In this document: positions 25,778 to 34,796 of the stretch, one piece after another
Layout: each line of letters begins with the position of its first letter
Position numbering within the stretch: the stretch's first letter is position 1
Assembly: GCF_014646335.1 (NCBI RefSeq)
Contig: NZ_BMNG01000020.1
Span: 62,001 to 126,000 of the forward strand
Reading direction: 5' to 3'
DNA: 64,000 bases
Source of the DNA: Streptomyces lasiicapitis
GTDB taxonomy: Bacteria > Actinomycetota > Actinomycetes > Streptomycetales > Streptomycetaceae
The notes under the pieces: generated by a model
The model's input: only the letters and a program-made list of their open reading frames with translations
What the model was told of the DNA's origin: nothing
Database searches by the model: none
Program-made: the position numbers and the translations under genes

Positions 25778-26287
25778 TCACTGCCCCCGCAACCGCTCCG
25801 CCTGCTCCACCCCCACCTCCGTCGTCCGGGCCAAGTACCGCTCGATCGCCCCCAGTTCCTCCTCCGTGAACTCGTCGAGCGCCTCGGCGAACGCCGTGCC
25901 GGGGGCGTCCCAGGCCGCCGTGAGCTCCGGGGCGCGGTCGGCGGTGAGGGAGATGCGGGTTCTGCGGCGGTCGTGGGGGTCGGGGTGGCGTTCGACCAGG
26001 CCCGCGCGGAGCAGGCGGTCCACGAGGCGGGTGGCCGAGCCCGAGGTCAGGCCGGTGAGCTTGGCGATCTCGCCGGTGGTGAGGGGGTCGGGTTCGAGGC
26101 CGAGCAGGCTCACGCACTGCAGGTCCGTCGGGTGCAGCCCGAGGCGGTCGGCCATGGCCTGGTTGAACAGCGTGTACGCGGCGTGCTGGCGCCGCGCGGC
26201 CACGGTGACGGCCGCGAGCAGCTCCGCGCGGTTCGGCTTCGGGCTCGGCTTCGGGTTCAGCTTCGGCTTCGGAATCGGGTTTGACAC
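25778..26287 (-). CDS. MarR-family transcriptional regulator
   Basis: This 169-aa protein has the MarR winged helix: LTTGEIAKLTGLTSGSATRL as recognition helix region and the wing DPHDRRRTRISLT. Residues 3-18 are a Lys/Pro run (PKPKLNPKPSPKP) not usual in the family. The GTG at 26287 was chosen for its upstream GGAGGG; the longer form would run through the operator. It is divergent from a SnoaL-like gene with two palindromes between them, so it probably represses both. Confidence 0.88.
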   Translation of the reverse strand: MSNPIPKPKLNPKPSPKPNRAELLAAVTVAARRQHAAYTLFNQAMADRLGLHPTDLQCVSLLGLEPDPLTTGEIAKLTGLTSGSATRLVDRLLRAGLVERHPDPHDRRRTRISLTADRAPELTAAWDAPGTAFAEALDEFTEEELGAIERYLARTTEVGVEQAERLRGQ

Positions 26288-26312
26288 GGCCCGGTGCCCT
26301 CCGTCTAATTGT

Positions 26313-26340
26313 CTGCGTGACGCAGATATTGCGTGACGCA
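26313..26340. promoter_or_regulatory. Tandem palindromic operator for the MarR regulator
   Basis: CTGCGTGACGCAG (26313-26325) is a perfect 13-bp palindrome, and its core TGCGTGACGCA recurs at 26330-26340 with centres 16 bp apart. The pair fills the 78-bp gap between the divergent starts at 26287 and 26366, as expected for MarR autoregulation plus control of the divergent gene. Confidence 0.75.
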
Positions 26341-26365
26341 CACTCTATCCGAGGAGAGCATCACC

Positions 26366-26854
26366 ATGACCACTGGCACCACTCTGCCCACCACCCCGCC
26401 CCTCGACCACCAGGAGGCGCACGAGCTGTACGACCGCTGGTGCGAGCTCTGGCGCGGCGACTTCAGCCACGCCGAGGACATCCTCGACCCCGACTTCGTC
26501 GTCCACCAGGCCCGCCCCGACGGCACCGACTCGGGCGCGACCCGCGGCCCGGCCCGGCTGCTCCCCGAGATCGAGCAGACGATGGCCGTGTTCGGCGACA
26601 TCGACCTCACCGTCGACCTCGGCCCGATCGTCGACGGCGACCTGATCGCCGGCCGCTGGACCCTGCGCGCCCGGTACACCGGCGGCCTGCCCCACGCCAC
26701 GGCCCCCGTCGGCACGGCCATCTCCTTCAGCGGGCACGACATCCTGCGGGTGTCCGGCGGCAAGTTCGTCGCGTACTGGACCTGCACGGACGTCCTGTCC
26801 GGCCTCGCCCAGCTCGGCGCCATCTCCGGGCCCAACGGCCCGGCCCGCGACTGA
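26366..26854 (+). CDS. SnoaL-like (NTF2-fold) protein
   Basis: This 162-aa protein resembles the SnoaL-like/ester-cyclase group of the NTF2 fold (DHQEAHELYDRWCELWRGDFSHAEDIL, quoted in part; DPDFVVHQ; FSGHDILRVSGGKFVAYWTCTD). These proteins bind small molecules or catalyse ring closures, hydrolysis or isomerisation; the substrate here is unknown. ATG 26366 has GAGGAG 9 nt upstream. Its promoter contains the two MarR palindromes, so it is probably induced when the regulator binds its ligand. Confidence 0.8.
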   Translation: MTTGTTLPTTPPLDHQEAHELYDRWCELWRGDFSHAEDILDPDFVVHQARPDGTDSGATRGPARLLPEIEQTMAVFGDIDLTVDLGPIVDGDLIAGRWTLRARYTGGLPHATAPVGTAISFSGHDILRVSGGKFVAYWTCTDVLSGLAQLGAISGPNGPARD

Positions 26855-26920
26855 CGCCCGGGGCGCCCGGGTGGCCCCGCCCGGCGTGCCACCCCCCGAA
26901 CCCCCTGCGAGGCTCGCCCC

Positions 26921-27760
26921 ATGCGAGTCGCGCTGGCGCAGACGGACTGCGTACTGGGAGACGTGGAGGGCAACCTCGAGGTCGCCCGGGAACAGGTCGC
27001 CCAGGCGGCGGCACAGGGCGCCGACCTCGTCGTCTTCCCGGAACTCAGCCTGCACGGCTACCACCTCGGCGCCCTGGAGCGGGACGAGTCCCTCGCCGCC
27101 GCCGACCCCCGCCTCCTCGGCCTCTCCCTGCACGGCCCGGATGTCCTCGTCGGCCTGCACGAGCACACCAGCCTGCGCGCGTACAACACGTCGGCGTACT
27201 ACTCCGGCGGCGCCCTCCTGCACGCCCACCGCAAGCTGTACCTGCCGAACTACCTCGCCTGGGAGGAGCGCAAGCACGTCAGCCCAGGCCAGCACCTGCG
27301 CGCCTACGACCTGCCCGGCGACCTCGGCCGCGCCGCCACCCTCGTCTGCAACGACGCCTGGCAGCCGGTGCTTCCGTGGCTGGCCGTGCAGGACGGCGCC
27401 GAGGTCATCGTCGTACCGACGAACAGCGCCGCGAGCCTCGACCCGGAGGCGATGGACACCGGCCTGTACTGGGACACGCTCCTCTCCTACACCGCCCGCA
27501 TGCTCCAGTGCTGGGTCGTCTTCGTGAACCGGGTCGGCAACGAGAACGGGGCCACGTTCTGGGGCGGTTCGCGGGTCGTGGACCCACGCGGCACGGTGGT
27601 CGCCCAGGCCCCGAAGTGGGAACCGGCCCTGGTCACGGTGGACATCGACGTCCACGAGGCCCGCCGCCAACGCCGCGTCGTCCCCTTGGTGGCGGAGGCC
27701 CGCCTGGGCCTCATCGACCGGGAGGTCCGCCGGTTGATCGACGAGGGCGGGGACTCCTAG
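26921..27760 (+). CDS. Carbon-nitrogen hydrolase (nitrilase superfamily)
   Basis: This 279-aa enzyme has the catalytic triad Glu41 (VVFPELSLHG), Lys105 (HRKLYLPN) and Cys143 (LVCNDAW). It therefore cleaves an amide or nitrile through a thioester intermediate. Length and the HRKLYLP motif are close to the amidase / NAD+ synthetase amidotransferase branch rather than true nitrilases. The Glu that usually follows the Lys loop is present (WEER). It is cytosolic. Neighbours give no substrate information. Confidence 0.88.
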   Translation: MRVALAQTDCVLGDVEGNLEVAREQVAQAAAQGADLVVFPELSLHGYHLGALERDESLAAADPRLLGLSLHGPDVLVGLHEHTSLRAYNTSAYYSGGALLHAHRKLYLPNYLAWEERKHVSPGQHLRAYDLPGDLGRAATLVCNDAWQPVLPWLAVQDGAEVIVVPTNSAASLDPEAMDTGLYWDTLLSYTARMLQCWVVFVNRVGNENGATFWGGSRVVDPRGTVVAQAPKWEPALVTVDIDVHEARRQRRVVPLVAEARLGLIDREVRRLIDEGGDS

Positions 27761-27790
27761 TCGAGGGGGGGCGGGGCCGTCCAGGGCCAC

Positions 27791-30169
27791 CTATGCCGCC
27801 GCTCCCGGCATCCTCCGCACCCCCAACACCCCACCCCCCACAGCCACCACCCCACACACCCCCACGCTCACCCCCATCACGGCCCACGGCACCACCACCC
27901 CCACCGGAGCCGACAGGCTTGCCAGTGCCGCGGTCAGGCCGCCGAGGGCGATCGCCGTCACCGCGAGGCCGAGCACCGCGCCCACCGTCACCGCGAGGGC
28001 CGCCTCCGCACCGACCACGAGCCGGATCTGCGCCGGGGTCGCCCCCACGAGCCGCAGCGTGCGCAGTTCCGGTGCCCGTACCGGTGCCGTCATGAGCTGT
28101 GTGCTCAGCAGCGAGATCGCCGTGTACGTGAGGCAGATCGCGAGCAGCATCAGCAGCCCGAGGCGCGTCTGGTGCTTCATGCCCGGTGGGTACTCGGCGG
28201 CCAGCCACTCCCCGGCGGTCCGCACCTGCCCGCCGGTCGTCGTCCGCAGCGCCGCCGCCACGGCCGTACGGTCGGCGCCGTCCCGCAGGGTCACGTCCAT
28301 GCGGTCGAGCGGGGCCGACGGGGCGTTGCGGGCCGTCACGTACGCCCCGTTGTCGCCCATGCCGCGCGCGAGCACCGCCACGATCCGCAGCCGCGCCCGC
28401 CGCCCGTCGCCCAGCCACACGTCCACCCGCTCGCCGACCCGGTGCCGCTCCCACTCCTCGTTGACGACGATCGAACGGTCGTCGAGACGGCGTACGTCGC
28501 CGGCGACCACCGGAAGCCGCGTCACCGCGGCGAACGCCTCGGGGTCCGGCACCGCGCGGGCCTCGGAGCGGACGAGCGCGGTGCCGCCGTCCTCGCGTAC
28601 GAAGACGGCGGTCGCGGCGGACGCGGCGACGGTCGCCCCCGGCACGTCCCCGCCGCCGACCGGCCTCAACTCATCCCCGGTGACGACGAGTTGAGCGGCG
28701 GTGCGCTGCCCGGCCTCCGCGGCCTTGGCCCCACTCACCGTCGCAGCCGACCCGAACAGACACCCCGCGAGCGAGACGACCACCAACACGGGCGCGGCAA
28801 CAGCCCCCGTACGCCGCACAGAACCAGCCACATTGGCGCGGGCAACCCGCCCGAGCCCCACCCAACTCCGGGCCCGCTTCCGGCCCAGAGGGCAGAACAG
28901 GCGGGCGCGGCCCAGGCCGACGTCGCCGCCCCGGCCGACAGCCACCCCGGCCGCCCCCGACGCGCCACGGCGTGTCAGGAACCCCGGCCGACGGAACAGC
29001 GGGACCACGTACCGGACGAGCGCCGGCGCCAACGCCGCCACCCCCGTGGCCAGTACCATCGGCTGCGTCGTGTACGTCTTGCGCTTCAGCAGCTCCGCGG
29101 GCTCCGACCACCACGTCCACGCCAGCAGCCCCAGCCCTCCCGCGAGCAGCAGACCCCCCACGACCCGCCGCCCCAGCGGCATCGCCCCGATGTCGAGGGA
29201 AGCCTCCCGCAGGGCCTCCACCGGGCTCACCCGCCCCGCCCGCCACACCGCGCTCCACGCCCCGGCGACCGCCACGACAAGCCCCGTCCAGAAGGCGAGC
29301 TGGTACGGCCACCACGTCCAGGAGAACCCCGACGCGACGGTGAACCACGGCGGCGCCACCCCCGCGTCGACCAGCGCCCCCGCGAGCACCGGCGCCCCCC
29401 ACGCCCCACCCGCGCACCCGGCCGCCGAGGCCACCGCGCCCACGACCACGGCCTCCCCGAGCAGCCACCGCCGCACCTGCCCCCGGCTCGCCCCGGCCGC
29501 CCGCAGCAGGCCGAACTCCCGGCGCCGCAGCGCCACCACGAACGCGAACGTCGACGCGGTCACGAACGCCGACACGAACGCGGCGACCCCGCCCGCCGTG
29601 CCCAGGAAGGAGTTCACGGCCACCAGCGCCCGCGCGTCCCGCCCGGTGGCGGGGTCGACGAGGCGCCGGTCGTCCCCGGTGAGCACCCGCGCCCCGGTCC
29701 CGGACGCGGCGACGACGGCCCGCACGGCGTTGACCGGCGCGGTCACGCCCACGGCGTCCGGCGCCGCGCGGTCGGATCTCGTACGGCCTGATGTCGTACG
29801 GCCTGATGCCGTATGGCCTGATCTCGTACGGTCCGATGCCTTACGGTCTGTACGCTTCTGCCCCACCCCCTTGTCGATCTTCCCCAAGCGGCCGAGCTCC
29901 CGCAGCAGTTCGTTGTCCACAGGCTGTGGATGAGCGAGCGGTTTCGTGACGTGACCGACCTCCGGCCCCCGCCGCACCGGCACCGTCAGCGTGTCCCGCC
30001 CCGCCACCACCACCGGCGACCCCGCGAACCGCACCGGCTTCCGCACCGGCGAGTCCAGGCTCGCCGCCAGCCCCACCCCCATCGCGGCGGTCAGCGCGAC
30101 CCCGAGGGCCACGGCCACGAAAGCACCCAGAAATCCGGCCCACCGGGCCCGGAGCGACGTAAGAACCAT
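27791..30169 (-). CDS. FtsX-family ABC transporter permease without adjacent ATPase
   Basis: This 792-aa membrane protein has an N-terminal helix, a first FtsX-like block of three helices (about 195-330), a duplicated second half with an extracellular MacB-like segment (SGAKAAEAGQRT to PPGMKHQTR, about 490-660) and a second three-helix FtsX block at the C-terminus. It would act in lipoprotein or drug export, or in signalling, with a MacB-type ATPase, but none is encoded next to it. Residues 105-140 consist of five-residue repeats (SDRT, SGHT, SGRT). ATG 30169 was chosen because VLTSLRARWAGFLG is a usual FtsX start. Confidence 0.8.
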   Translation of the reverse strand: MVLTSLRARWAGFLGAFVAVALGVALTAAMGVGLAASLDSPVRKPVRFAGSPVVVAGRDTLTVPVRRGPEVGHVTKPLAHPQPVDNELLRELGRLGKIDKGVGQKRTDRKASDRTRSGHTASGRTTSGRTRSDRAAPDAVGVTAPVNAVRAVVAASGTGARVLTGDDRRLVDPATGRDARALVAVNSFLGTAGGVAAFVSAFVTASTFAFVVALRRREFGLLRAAGASRGQVRRWLLGEAVVVGAVASAAGCAGGAWGAPVLAGALVDAGVAPPWFTVASGFSWTWWPYQLAFWTGLVVAVAGAWSAVWRAGRVSPVEALREASLDIGAMPLGRRVVGGLLLAGGLGLLAWTWWSEPAELLKRKTYTTQPMVLATGVAALAPALVRYVVPLFRRPGFLTRRGASGAAGVAVGRGGDVGLGRARLFCPLGRKRARSWVGLGRVARANVAGSVRRTGAVAAPVLVVVSLAGCLFGSAATVSGAKAAEAGQRTAAQLVVTGDELRPVGGGDVPGATVAASAATAVFVREDGGTALVRSEARAVPDPEAFAAVTRLPVVAGDVRRLDDRSIVVNEEWERHRVGERVDVWLGDGRRARLRIVAVLARGMGDNGAYVTARNAPSAPLDRMDVTLRDGADRTAVAAALRTTTGGQVRTAGEWLAAEYPPGMKHQTRLGLLMLLAICLTYTAISLLSTQLMTAPVRAPELRTLRLVGATPAQIRLVVGAEAALAVTVGAVLGLAVTAIALGGLTAALASLSAPVGVVVPWAVMGVSVGVCGVVAVGGGVLGVRRMPGAAA

Positions 30170-30254
30170 GCTCCGAAGCCAACCGCTCCGGGGCCCCGCG
30201 CTCACGACCACCAGCGGGCGGGTGACAGGTAGGGCCAGGCCTACCCTTAGGGGT

Positions 30255-31445
30255 ATGGAATCGGTGATCGACAGGGCGTTCGCGGCGGCGCTGTACGGGG
30301 GAGAAGCCCAGGCCGGACGCGCGCGGCCCGGAACCGGCCACGCCGACGACGGCCTCGACACCGGAGCGTCCCTGCTCGCCGCCGCCCCCTTTGCCGACGC
30401 CGAACTCGCCACCCGCGGCGAGGAGTTGATACGCCGCGCGTGGGAACGCGGCTGGCAGCCCGCCGACGTCCTGCGCCTGGTCCGCCGCGACCTCGACGAA
30501 CCCCACGTACGCCTCGCCGCAGGACTCGTCCGCGCCGAGACCCGCCGCTACGCCCCCGACCGGCTCCCCGCCCGCTGGCCCGCCCAGCTCGCCGCCCTCG
30601 ACGAGGACGAGTACGCGCCCTGGCGGGCCCCCGACCGCTTCGCCCACGCCACCGCCGTACTCGCCCTCTACCGCCTGCTCCTGCGCCTCCCCCCGATCGA
30701 GCCCATCGGCCCGGCCCCCGGCACCCCCCTCCACGTACCCCCGCCGCACCCCGGCGACGAACCCCGCGCCCTCACCCGCATCCGTGCCCTGCTCGCCAAG
30801 GCCGAGGCGACCGGGTACCCGGAGGAGGCGGAGGCGCTGACCGCCAAGGCGCAGGAGCTGATGGCGCGGCACAGCGTCGACGAGGCGCTGCTCGCCGCGC
30901 GCACGCACGCCAAGGACGCGCCCGGCGCCTGCCGCGTCGGCGTCGACGCCCCGTACGAGACGGCCAAGGCGATCCTCCTGGACGCCGTCGCCGGCGCGAA
31001 CCGCTGCCGCGCGGTCTGGAACGACGCCCTCTCCTTCTCCACCGTCGTCGGCTTCGAGCCCGACCTGGAGGTGGTGGAGCTCCTCTACACCTCCCTCCTC
31101 GTGCAGGGCACCGCCGCGATGACCAAGGCCGAGGCGGGTCAGCGCGCGGGCGGCCGCAAGCGCACGAAGACGTTCCGGCAGGCCTTCCTGATGGCGTACG
31201 CCCAGCGCCTCGGCGCCCGCCTCGAAGCCGCCGCGGCCCCCGTCACGCACACCGACGGCGACGGCGGGGCGCTGCTCCCCGTCCTCGCCGCCCGGGACGT
31301 CGCGGTCACCGACCGCGCCGAGCGGATGTTCCCCGAGACGACCACGACGCGGGTGCGCGGCGTACGCGACGGGGAGGGCTGGGCGCAGGGCGCGGCGGCC
31401 GCGGACCGGGCACGGGTCGGGCACGCGGCGCCCCTGGAACGCTAA
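30255..31445 (+). CDS. DUF2786 domain protein
   Basis: This 396-aa soluble protein has the DUF2786 block near residue 175 (ALTRIRALLAKAEATGYPEEAEALTAKAQELMARH, quoted in part), followed by a conserved C-terminal half (YTSLLVQGTAAMTKAEAGQRAGGRKRTKTFRQAF, in part) that may bind nucleic acid. The function of the family is unknown; members are common in actinobacteria and phages. The ATG at 30255 has only AGGGG close by, so translation may be weak or partly leaderless. It is divergent from the FtsX-type gene. A 20-bp dyad follows directly after its stop. Confidence 0.75.
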   Translation: MESVIDRAFAAALYGGEAQAGRARPGTGHADDGLDTGASLLAAAPFADAELATRGEELIRRAWERGWQPADVLRLVRRDLDEPHVRLAAGLVRAETRRYAPDRLPARWPAQLAALDEDEYAPWRAPDRFAHATAVLALYRLLLRLPPIEPIGPAPGTPLHVPPPHPGDEPRALTRIRALLAKAEATGYPEEAEALTAKAQELMARHSVDEALLAARTHAKDAPGACRVGVDAPYETAKAILLDAVAGANRCRAVWNDALSFSTVVGFEPDLEVVELLYTSLLVQGTAAMTKAEAGQRAGGRKRTKTFRQAFLMAYAQRLGARLEAAAAPVTHTDGDGGALLPVLAARDVAVTDRAERMFPETTTTRVRGVRDGEGWAQGAAAADRARVGHAAPLER

Positions 31446-31465
31446 CCTTCACACGCATGTGAAGG
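31446..31465. promoter_or_regulatory. 20-bp dyad, probable MerR operator/promoter
   Basis: CCTTCACACGCATGTGAAGG has perfect 8-bp arms around CGCA. It starts one base after the DUF2786 stop and 58 bp before the MerR gene. Length and CCTT/AAGG ends fit the dyads MerR-type regulators bind between -35 and -10. No clear flanking hexamers were found. Confidence 0.55.
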
Positions 31466-31522
31466 ACCAGGCGAAGAGTCACGCGAAGACACCTGGACGC
31501 ACGCGAACAACGGGGTGGAACC

Positions 31523-31909
31523 ATGCGCATCGGAGAACTCTCGGAACGCACCGGCACGCCCCGCAGGCTGCTGCGCTACTACGAGGAACAGGGCCTGATC
31601 GTCGCCGACCGCGCCGCGAACGGCTACCGCGACTACGACGCGTCGACGGTGGACCGCGTCATCCAGGTCCGCGGCCTCCTGGACGCGGGCCTGCCCACCC
31701 GCCTCATCAAGCAGATCCTCCCCTGCCTCGACAAGCCCCGCGCCATCCACTTCCCCGACGCCACCCCCGAGATGCTGGCCACCCTGGAACGCGAACGCGA
31801 CCGCATGTCCCAGCGCGTGGAATGCCTGGCCCGCAACCGCGACGCGATCGACGAGTACCTGACGACGGTCCGCGCGAAGCGCGAGGAGGGGCTGAGGCAG
31901 CCTGCCTGA
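31523..31909 (+). CDS. MerR-family transcriptional regulator
   Basis: This 128-aa protein starts with the MerR helix-turn-helix and wing (MRIGELSERTGTPRRLLRYY, NGYRDYD), then a dimerisation coiled coil (about 78-115). It has one Cys in the hinge (LPCLDK) and one in the coil, but not the Cys arrangement of metal or iron-sulphur MerR sensors, so the effector is probably organic. Ribosome binding site GGGGTGGAA just upstream. Probably autoregulated through 31446-31465. The FUSC-type transporter gene follows 21 bp downstream and may be its target. Confidence 0.88.
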   Translation: MRIGELSERTGTPRRLLRYYEEQGLIVADRAANGYRDYDASTVDRVIQVRGLLDAGLPTRLIKQILPCLDKPRAIHFPDATPEMLATLERERDRMSQRVECLARNRDAIDEYLTTVRAKREEGLRQPA

Positions 31910-31930
31910 GGCTCGCCCCAGGAGGTGGGT

Positions 31931-34186
31931 GTGCCCCATATGCCCCGTATCATCGCCGGAGTGACCTGGTGGCGATCGCTGAAGCAGACGGCGCGCTCCG
32001 GTCTTGCCGTGGAGCGGGGGCGGCTCGAGCCGCTGGTCGCGTTGCGGGCCGCGGTGGGGCTCGCGGTCGTGATCGGTGTCAGCCTCAGCCTCTTCGGGCC
32101 CGCCGTCGCGGCCAGCTCGGCCTTCGGGGCGTTCCAGGCCGCCATCGCCACCTTCCAGCGGAGCTGGCGTCCCCGGCCCGAACTCGCCATCGCCTCCGGC
32201 ACCAGCCTCGCGCTCTCCACCTTCCTCGGCTACCTCACCGGCAGCCATCTCCTCCTCTTCCTCGCCCTGCTCGCCCTCTGGACCTTCCTCGCGGGCCTGA
32301 GCTGGGCGGCGGGCCCGACCATCGGCCTCATCGCCACCTCCAACGTGGCGATCATGCTCGTCACGATCACCCTGCCCACCTCCGTCGCCGCCGCGGCCGG
32401 GCACGCCGCCATGATGGTCGCGGGCGGCGCCATCCAGGCCGCCCTGGTGATCGTCTTCCCGGTACGCCGCTGGGGCGCCCACCGCGACGCCCTCGCCGAC
32501 GCCCTGGCCGCCGAGGCGGACTACGCGCGCCGCCTGCGCCACGACCCCGTCGCCCCCTTCGACGCGGCCCCGCTGATGACGGCCCGCGCCGCCGCCCACA
32601 TCACCCCGCGCCAGGCCCGCACCCGCCCCGCCCAACTCCACGGCGCCCGCGGCCTCGCCGAACGCATCCGCCCCGTCCTCGCCTCCCTCGCCGACCCGGC
32701 CCTCGGCGTACCCGCGGAGGGCCCCGAACGTGACCGCGTCCGCGAACTCCTCGACGCCGCGGGCGCCATCCTCGACGCCGCCGCCCGAGCCATCCGCCAC
32801 GGCCGCCCCGTCGACCTCCCCCCGGCCGCGGTCTCCACCTTCCGCACCCCGGACACGGGAGCCATCCTCACCGGCCCACCCCACCGAGCGGCCCGCCGCC
32901 TGGGAACGCTGCTACGGGACGTGGTCGAGGTGGCGGGCGGTACGTCGAACGCCGCGTCACCCGCTGCGGGGGAAGCTTCCGATGCGTCCGATGCGGGTAC
33001 AGCCCAGGCCGACGCCGCCGCGACGACGAGCGGCAACCTGGTCCGCCCGGGGCTCACCGCCCTGGTCCCCGCAGCCGCAAAGGCCATGCGCGCCGAGCTC
33101 AGGGTCCGTTCCGCGGTGACCCGCCACGCCGTACGCGTCACCACCGTCGCCACCGCGGGCTACGCCGTGGGCCACTACCTCCCCCTCGGCCACGGCTACT
33201 GGGCCCCCATGGCCTCCGTCATGGTCATGCGCCCCGACTTCTCCCAGACGTACGCCCGCGCGGTCGCCCGCTTCGGCGGCACCCTCGTGGGCGTGGCCCT
33301 GGCCACGGCGGTGGTCAGGCTCGCCCAGCCCGACACCTACCTCTCGGGCGCCCTCGCGGTGGCGAGCGCGGGCCTGATGTACCTCCTGATGCGCACGGGC
33401 CAGATCGCCGTCCAGGCCTGCGTCGCCGCGTACGTCGTCTTCCTCCTGGGCATGGGCGGCGAACAGTGGACCCAGACGGTCCCCGAGCGCGTCGTCCTGA
33501 CGCTCGTCGGCGGCATCCTCGCCATGACGGCGTACGCCCTGTACCCCGCCTGGGAGACCCCGCGCCTGCGCACCCGCCTCGCCGACTGGCTGACGGCGTA
33601 CGGCCGTTACGCCGCCGCGGTCGTCGGCCACTACGCGGACCCCGCGGGCAAGAACTGCCCCGACGTCCGCGAGGCCCTCCTCACCGCCCGCGACACCCGC
33701 GCCGCCTGGCAGGAGGCCGTGGAACGCGCCGAGCACGAACCCGTACGCCACCGCGGCCTCTCCCGCGCCGCGGCCGCCGACGCCGAACACGCCCTGGCCC
33801 AGGTCGGCCGCGTCGCCATGCTCCTGGAGGCCCACCTCCCCGACCGGGGCACACCCCCCGTCCCCGCCGCCGCCCGCCTCGCGGACGCCCTGCGCACCGC
33901 CACCGAGCAGGGCGCGAAGGCCGTACGCGACCGCCGCGTCCCCCGGTGGGACCCGGTCCGCGAGGCCCTGGACGCCTGGGAGTCCGGCGAGGCCCCCGAC
34001 CGCGTCGTACGCCGCGGCGGCACCCTCCTCCTCAAGTCCCTGGACGACCTCTCCGACGCCCTGGACACGTCGCCCCCGCCGATGCTGGTCGACGGCAGCG
34101 AAAGCAACGTACGCAAGAGCGAAAGCGACGTACGCAAACAGGAAACGCCGACCCCGGAAACGCCGAACGGGCCGCAGGGCCCGTAA
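31931..34186 (+). CDS. FUSC-family inner membrane transporter-like protein
   Basis: This 751-aa protein has two membrane blocks: about 40-160 (VALRAAVGLAVVIGVSLSLFG and following helices, in part) and about 390-535 (TVATAGYAVGHYLPLGHGYWAPMASVMVM, in part, typical of FUSC). Soluble segments separate and follow them. FUSC proteins are thought to export aromatic acids or other organic compounds. I prefer the GTG at 31931, five bases after AGGAGG. Residues 320-355 are low complexity. The tail holds SESNVRK and SESDVRK repeats. It is probably co-transcribed with the MerR gene. Confidence 0.85.
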   Translation: MPHMPRIIAGVTWWRSLKQTARSGLAVERGRLEPLVALRAAVGLAVVIGVSLSLFGPAVAASSAFGAFQAAIATFQRSWRPRPELAIASGTSLALSTFLGYLTGSHLLLFLALLALWTFLAGLSWAAGPTIGLIATSNVAIMLVTITLPTSVAAAAGHAAMMVAGGAIQAALVIVFPVRRWGAHRDALADALAAEADYARRLRHDPVAPFDAAPLMTARAAAHITPRQARTRPAQLHGARGLAERIRPVLASLADPALGVPAEGPERDRVRELLDAAGAILDAAARAIRHGRPVDLPPAAVSTFRTPDTGAILTGPPHRAARRLGTLLRDVVEVAGGTSNAASPAAGEASDASDAGTAQADAAATTSGNLVRPGLTALVPAAAKAMRAELRVRSAVTRHAVRVTTVATAGYAVGHYLPLGHGYWAPMASVMVMRPDFSQTYARAVARFGGTLVGVALATAVVRLAQPDTYLSGALAVASAGLMYLLMRTGQIAVQACVAAYVVFLLGMGGEQWTQTVPERVVLTLVGGILAMTAYALYPAWETPRLRTRLADWLTAYGRYAAAVVGHYADPAGKNCPDVREALLTARDTRAAWQEAVERAEHEPVRHRGLSRAAAADAEHALAQVGRVAMLLEAHLPDRGTPPVPAAARLADALRTATEQGAKAVRDRRVPRWDPVREALDAWESGEAPDRVVRRGGTLLLKSLDDLSDALDTSPPPMLVDGSESNVRKSESDVRKQETPTPETPNGPQGP

Positions 34187-34220
34187 GGCCCCACGACCCG
34201 CTGACCGACGGAACGAACCG

Positions 34221-34736
34221 TCAGGACTGCGGCATGCCCGCCGTCGGCAGCCCCTCCGGCAGCTTCCCGTCCTTCGTCTTCAGGAACTCGTCCTTCCCGA
34301 AGCCCTGCCAGGCGATCTTCAGCGTCTTGGCGTCGACGGACTCGATCCGACCGTCGGTGCGGTCCATGTCGCCGTCGGCGCACTTCAGCTTGATGGTGCG
34401 CGCGTCACCCGCCCCGTCGGCGGTGCCGTTGCACACGTGCTCGCCGACCAGCGTCGCCCGCTTGCCGGTGATCACGAGCGCGACCGGCTTGCCGCCGGTG
34501 GTGGTGACCCAGCTGCCCTCCAGGTCGCCGCCCCCGTCACCGGAGCCCGCGTCCTCGGAGCCGTCGGAGCCGGAGCCGGGCGTCTTGGACGCGCTGTCCG
34601 ACGCGCCCTTGTCCTTGCCCTCGTCCCCGCCGTCGTCGCCGTCACTGCTGCAACCGGTCAGGACGAGCGCGGCGGCCAGCGAGGCCACCGCGGCGCCGAT
34701 CGTGATGCCGCGGACACTACGGACACGCGTACGCAC
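34221..34736 (-). CDS. Small lipoprotein, unknown function
   Basis: The 171-aa product has an Arg-rich signal peptide and lipobox LTGCS at about 26-30. An acidic Gly/Ser/Asp spacer (30-70) follows, then a globular part (LEGSWVTTTGGKPVALVITG) with a Cys pair (HVCNG, LKCAD) that probably forms a disulphide outside the cell. The strand-rich pattern suggests a small beta-barrel. GTG start with GGGGGA nearby. Convergent with the FUSC gene. Confidence 0.8.
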   Translation of the reverse strand: MRTRVRSVRGITIGAAVASLAAALVLTGCSSDGDDGGDEGKDKGASDSASKTPGSGSDGSEDAGSGDGGGDLEGSWVTTTGGKPVALVITGKRATLVGEHVCNGTADGAGDARTIKLKCADGDMDRTDGRIESVDAKTLKIAWQGFGKDEFLKTKDGKLPEGLPTAGMPQS

Positions 34737-34796
34737 TGAAGTCCCCCTATGTGGAGCGTCGTTCCGGGCCGTTGGCCCGATGAATCGCGCGCCAAG

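Noticed and set aside
30228..30256. Small inverted repeat before the DUF2786 gene as an operator
   Set aside because: Arms are only 5-6 bp and overlap in several registers; not above chance in GC-rich sequence.
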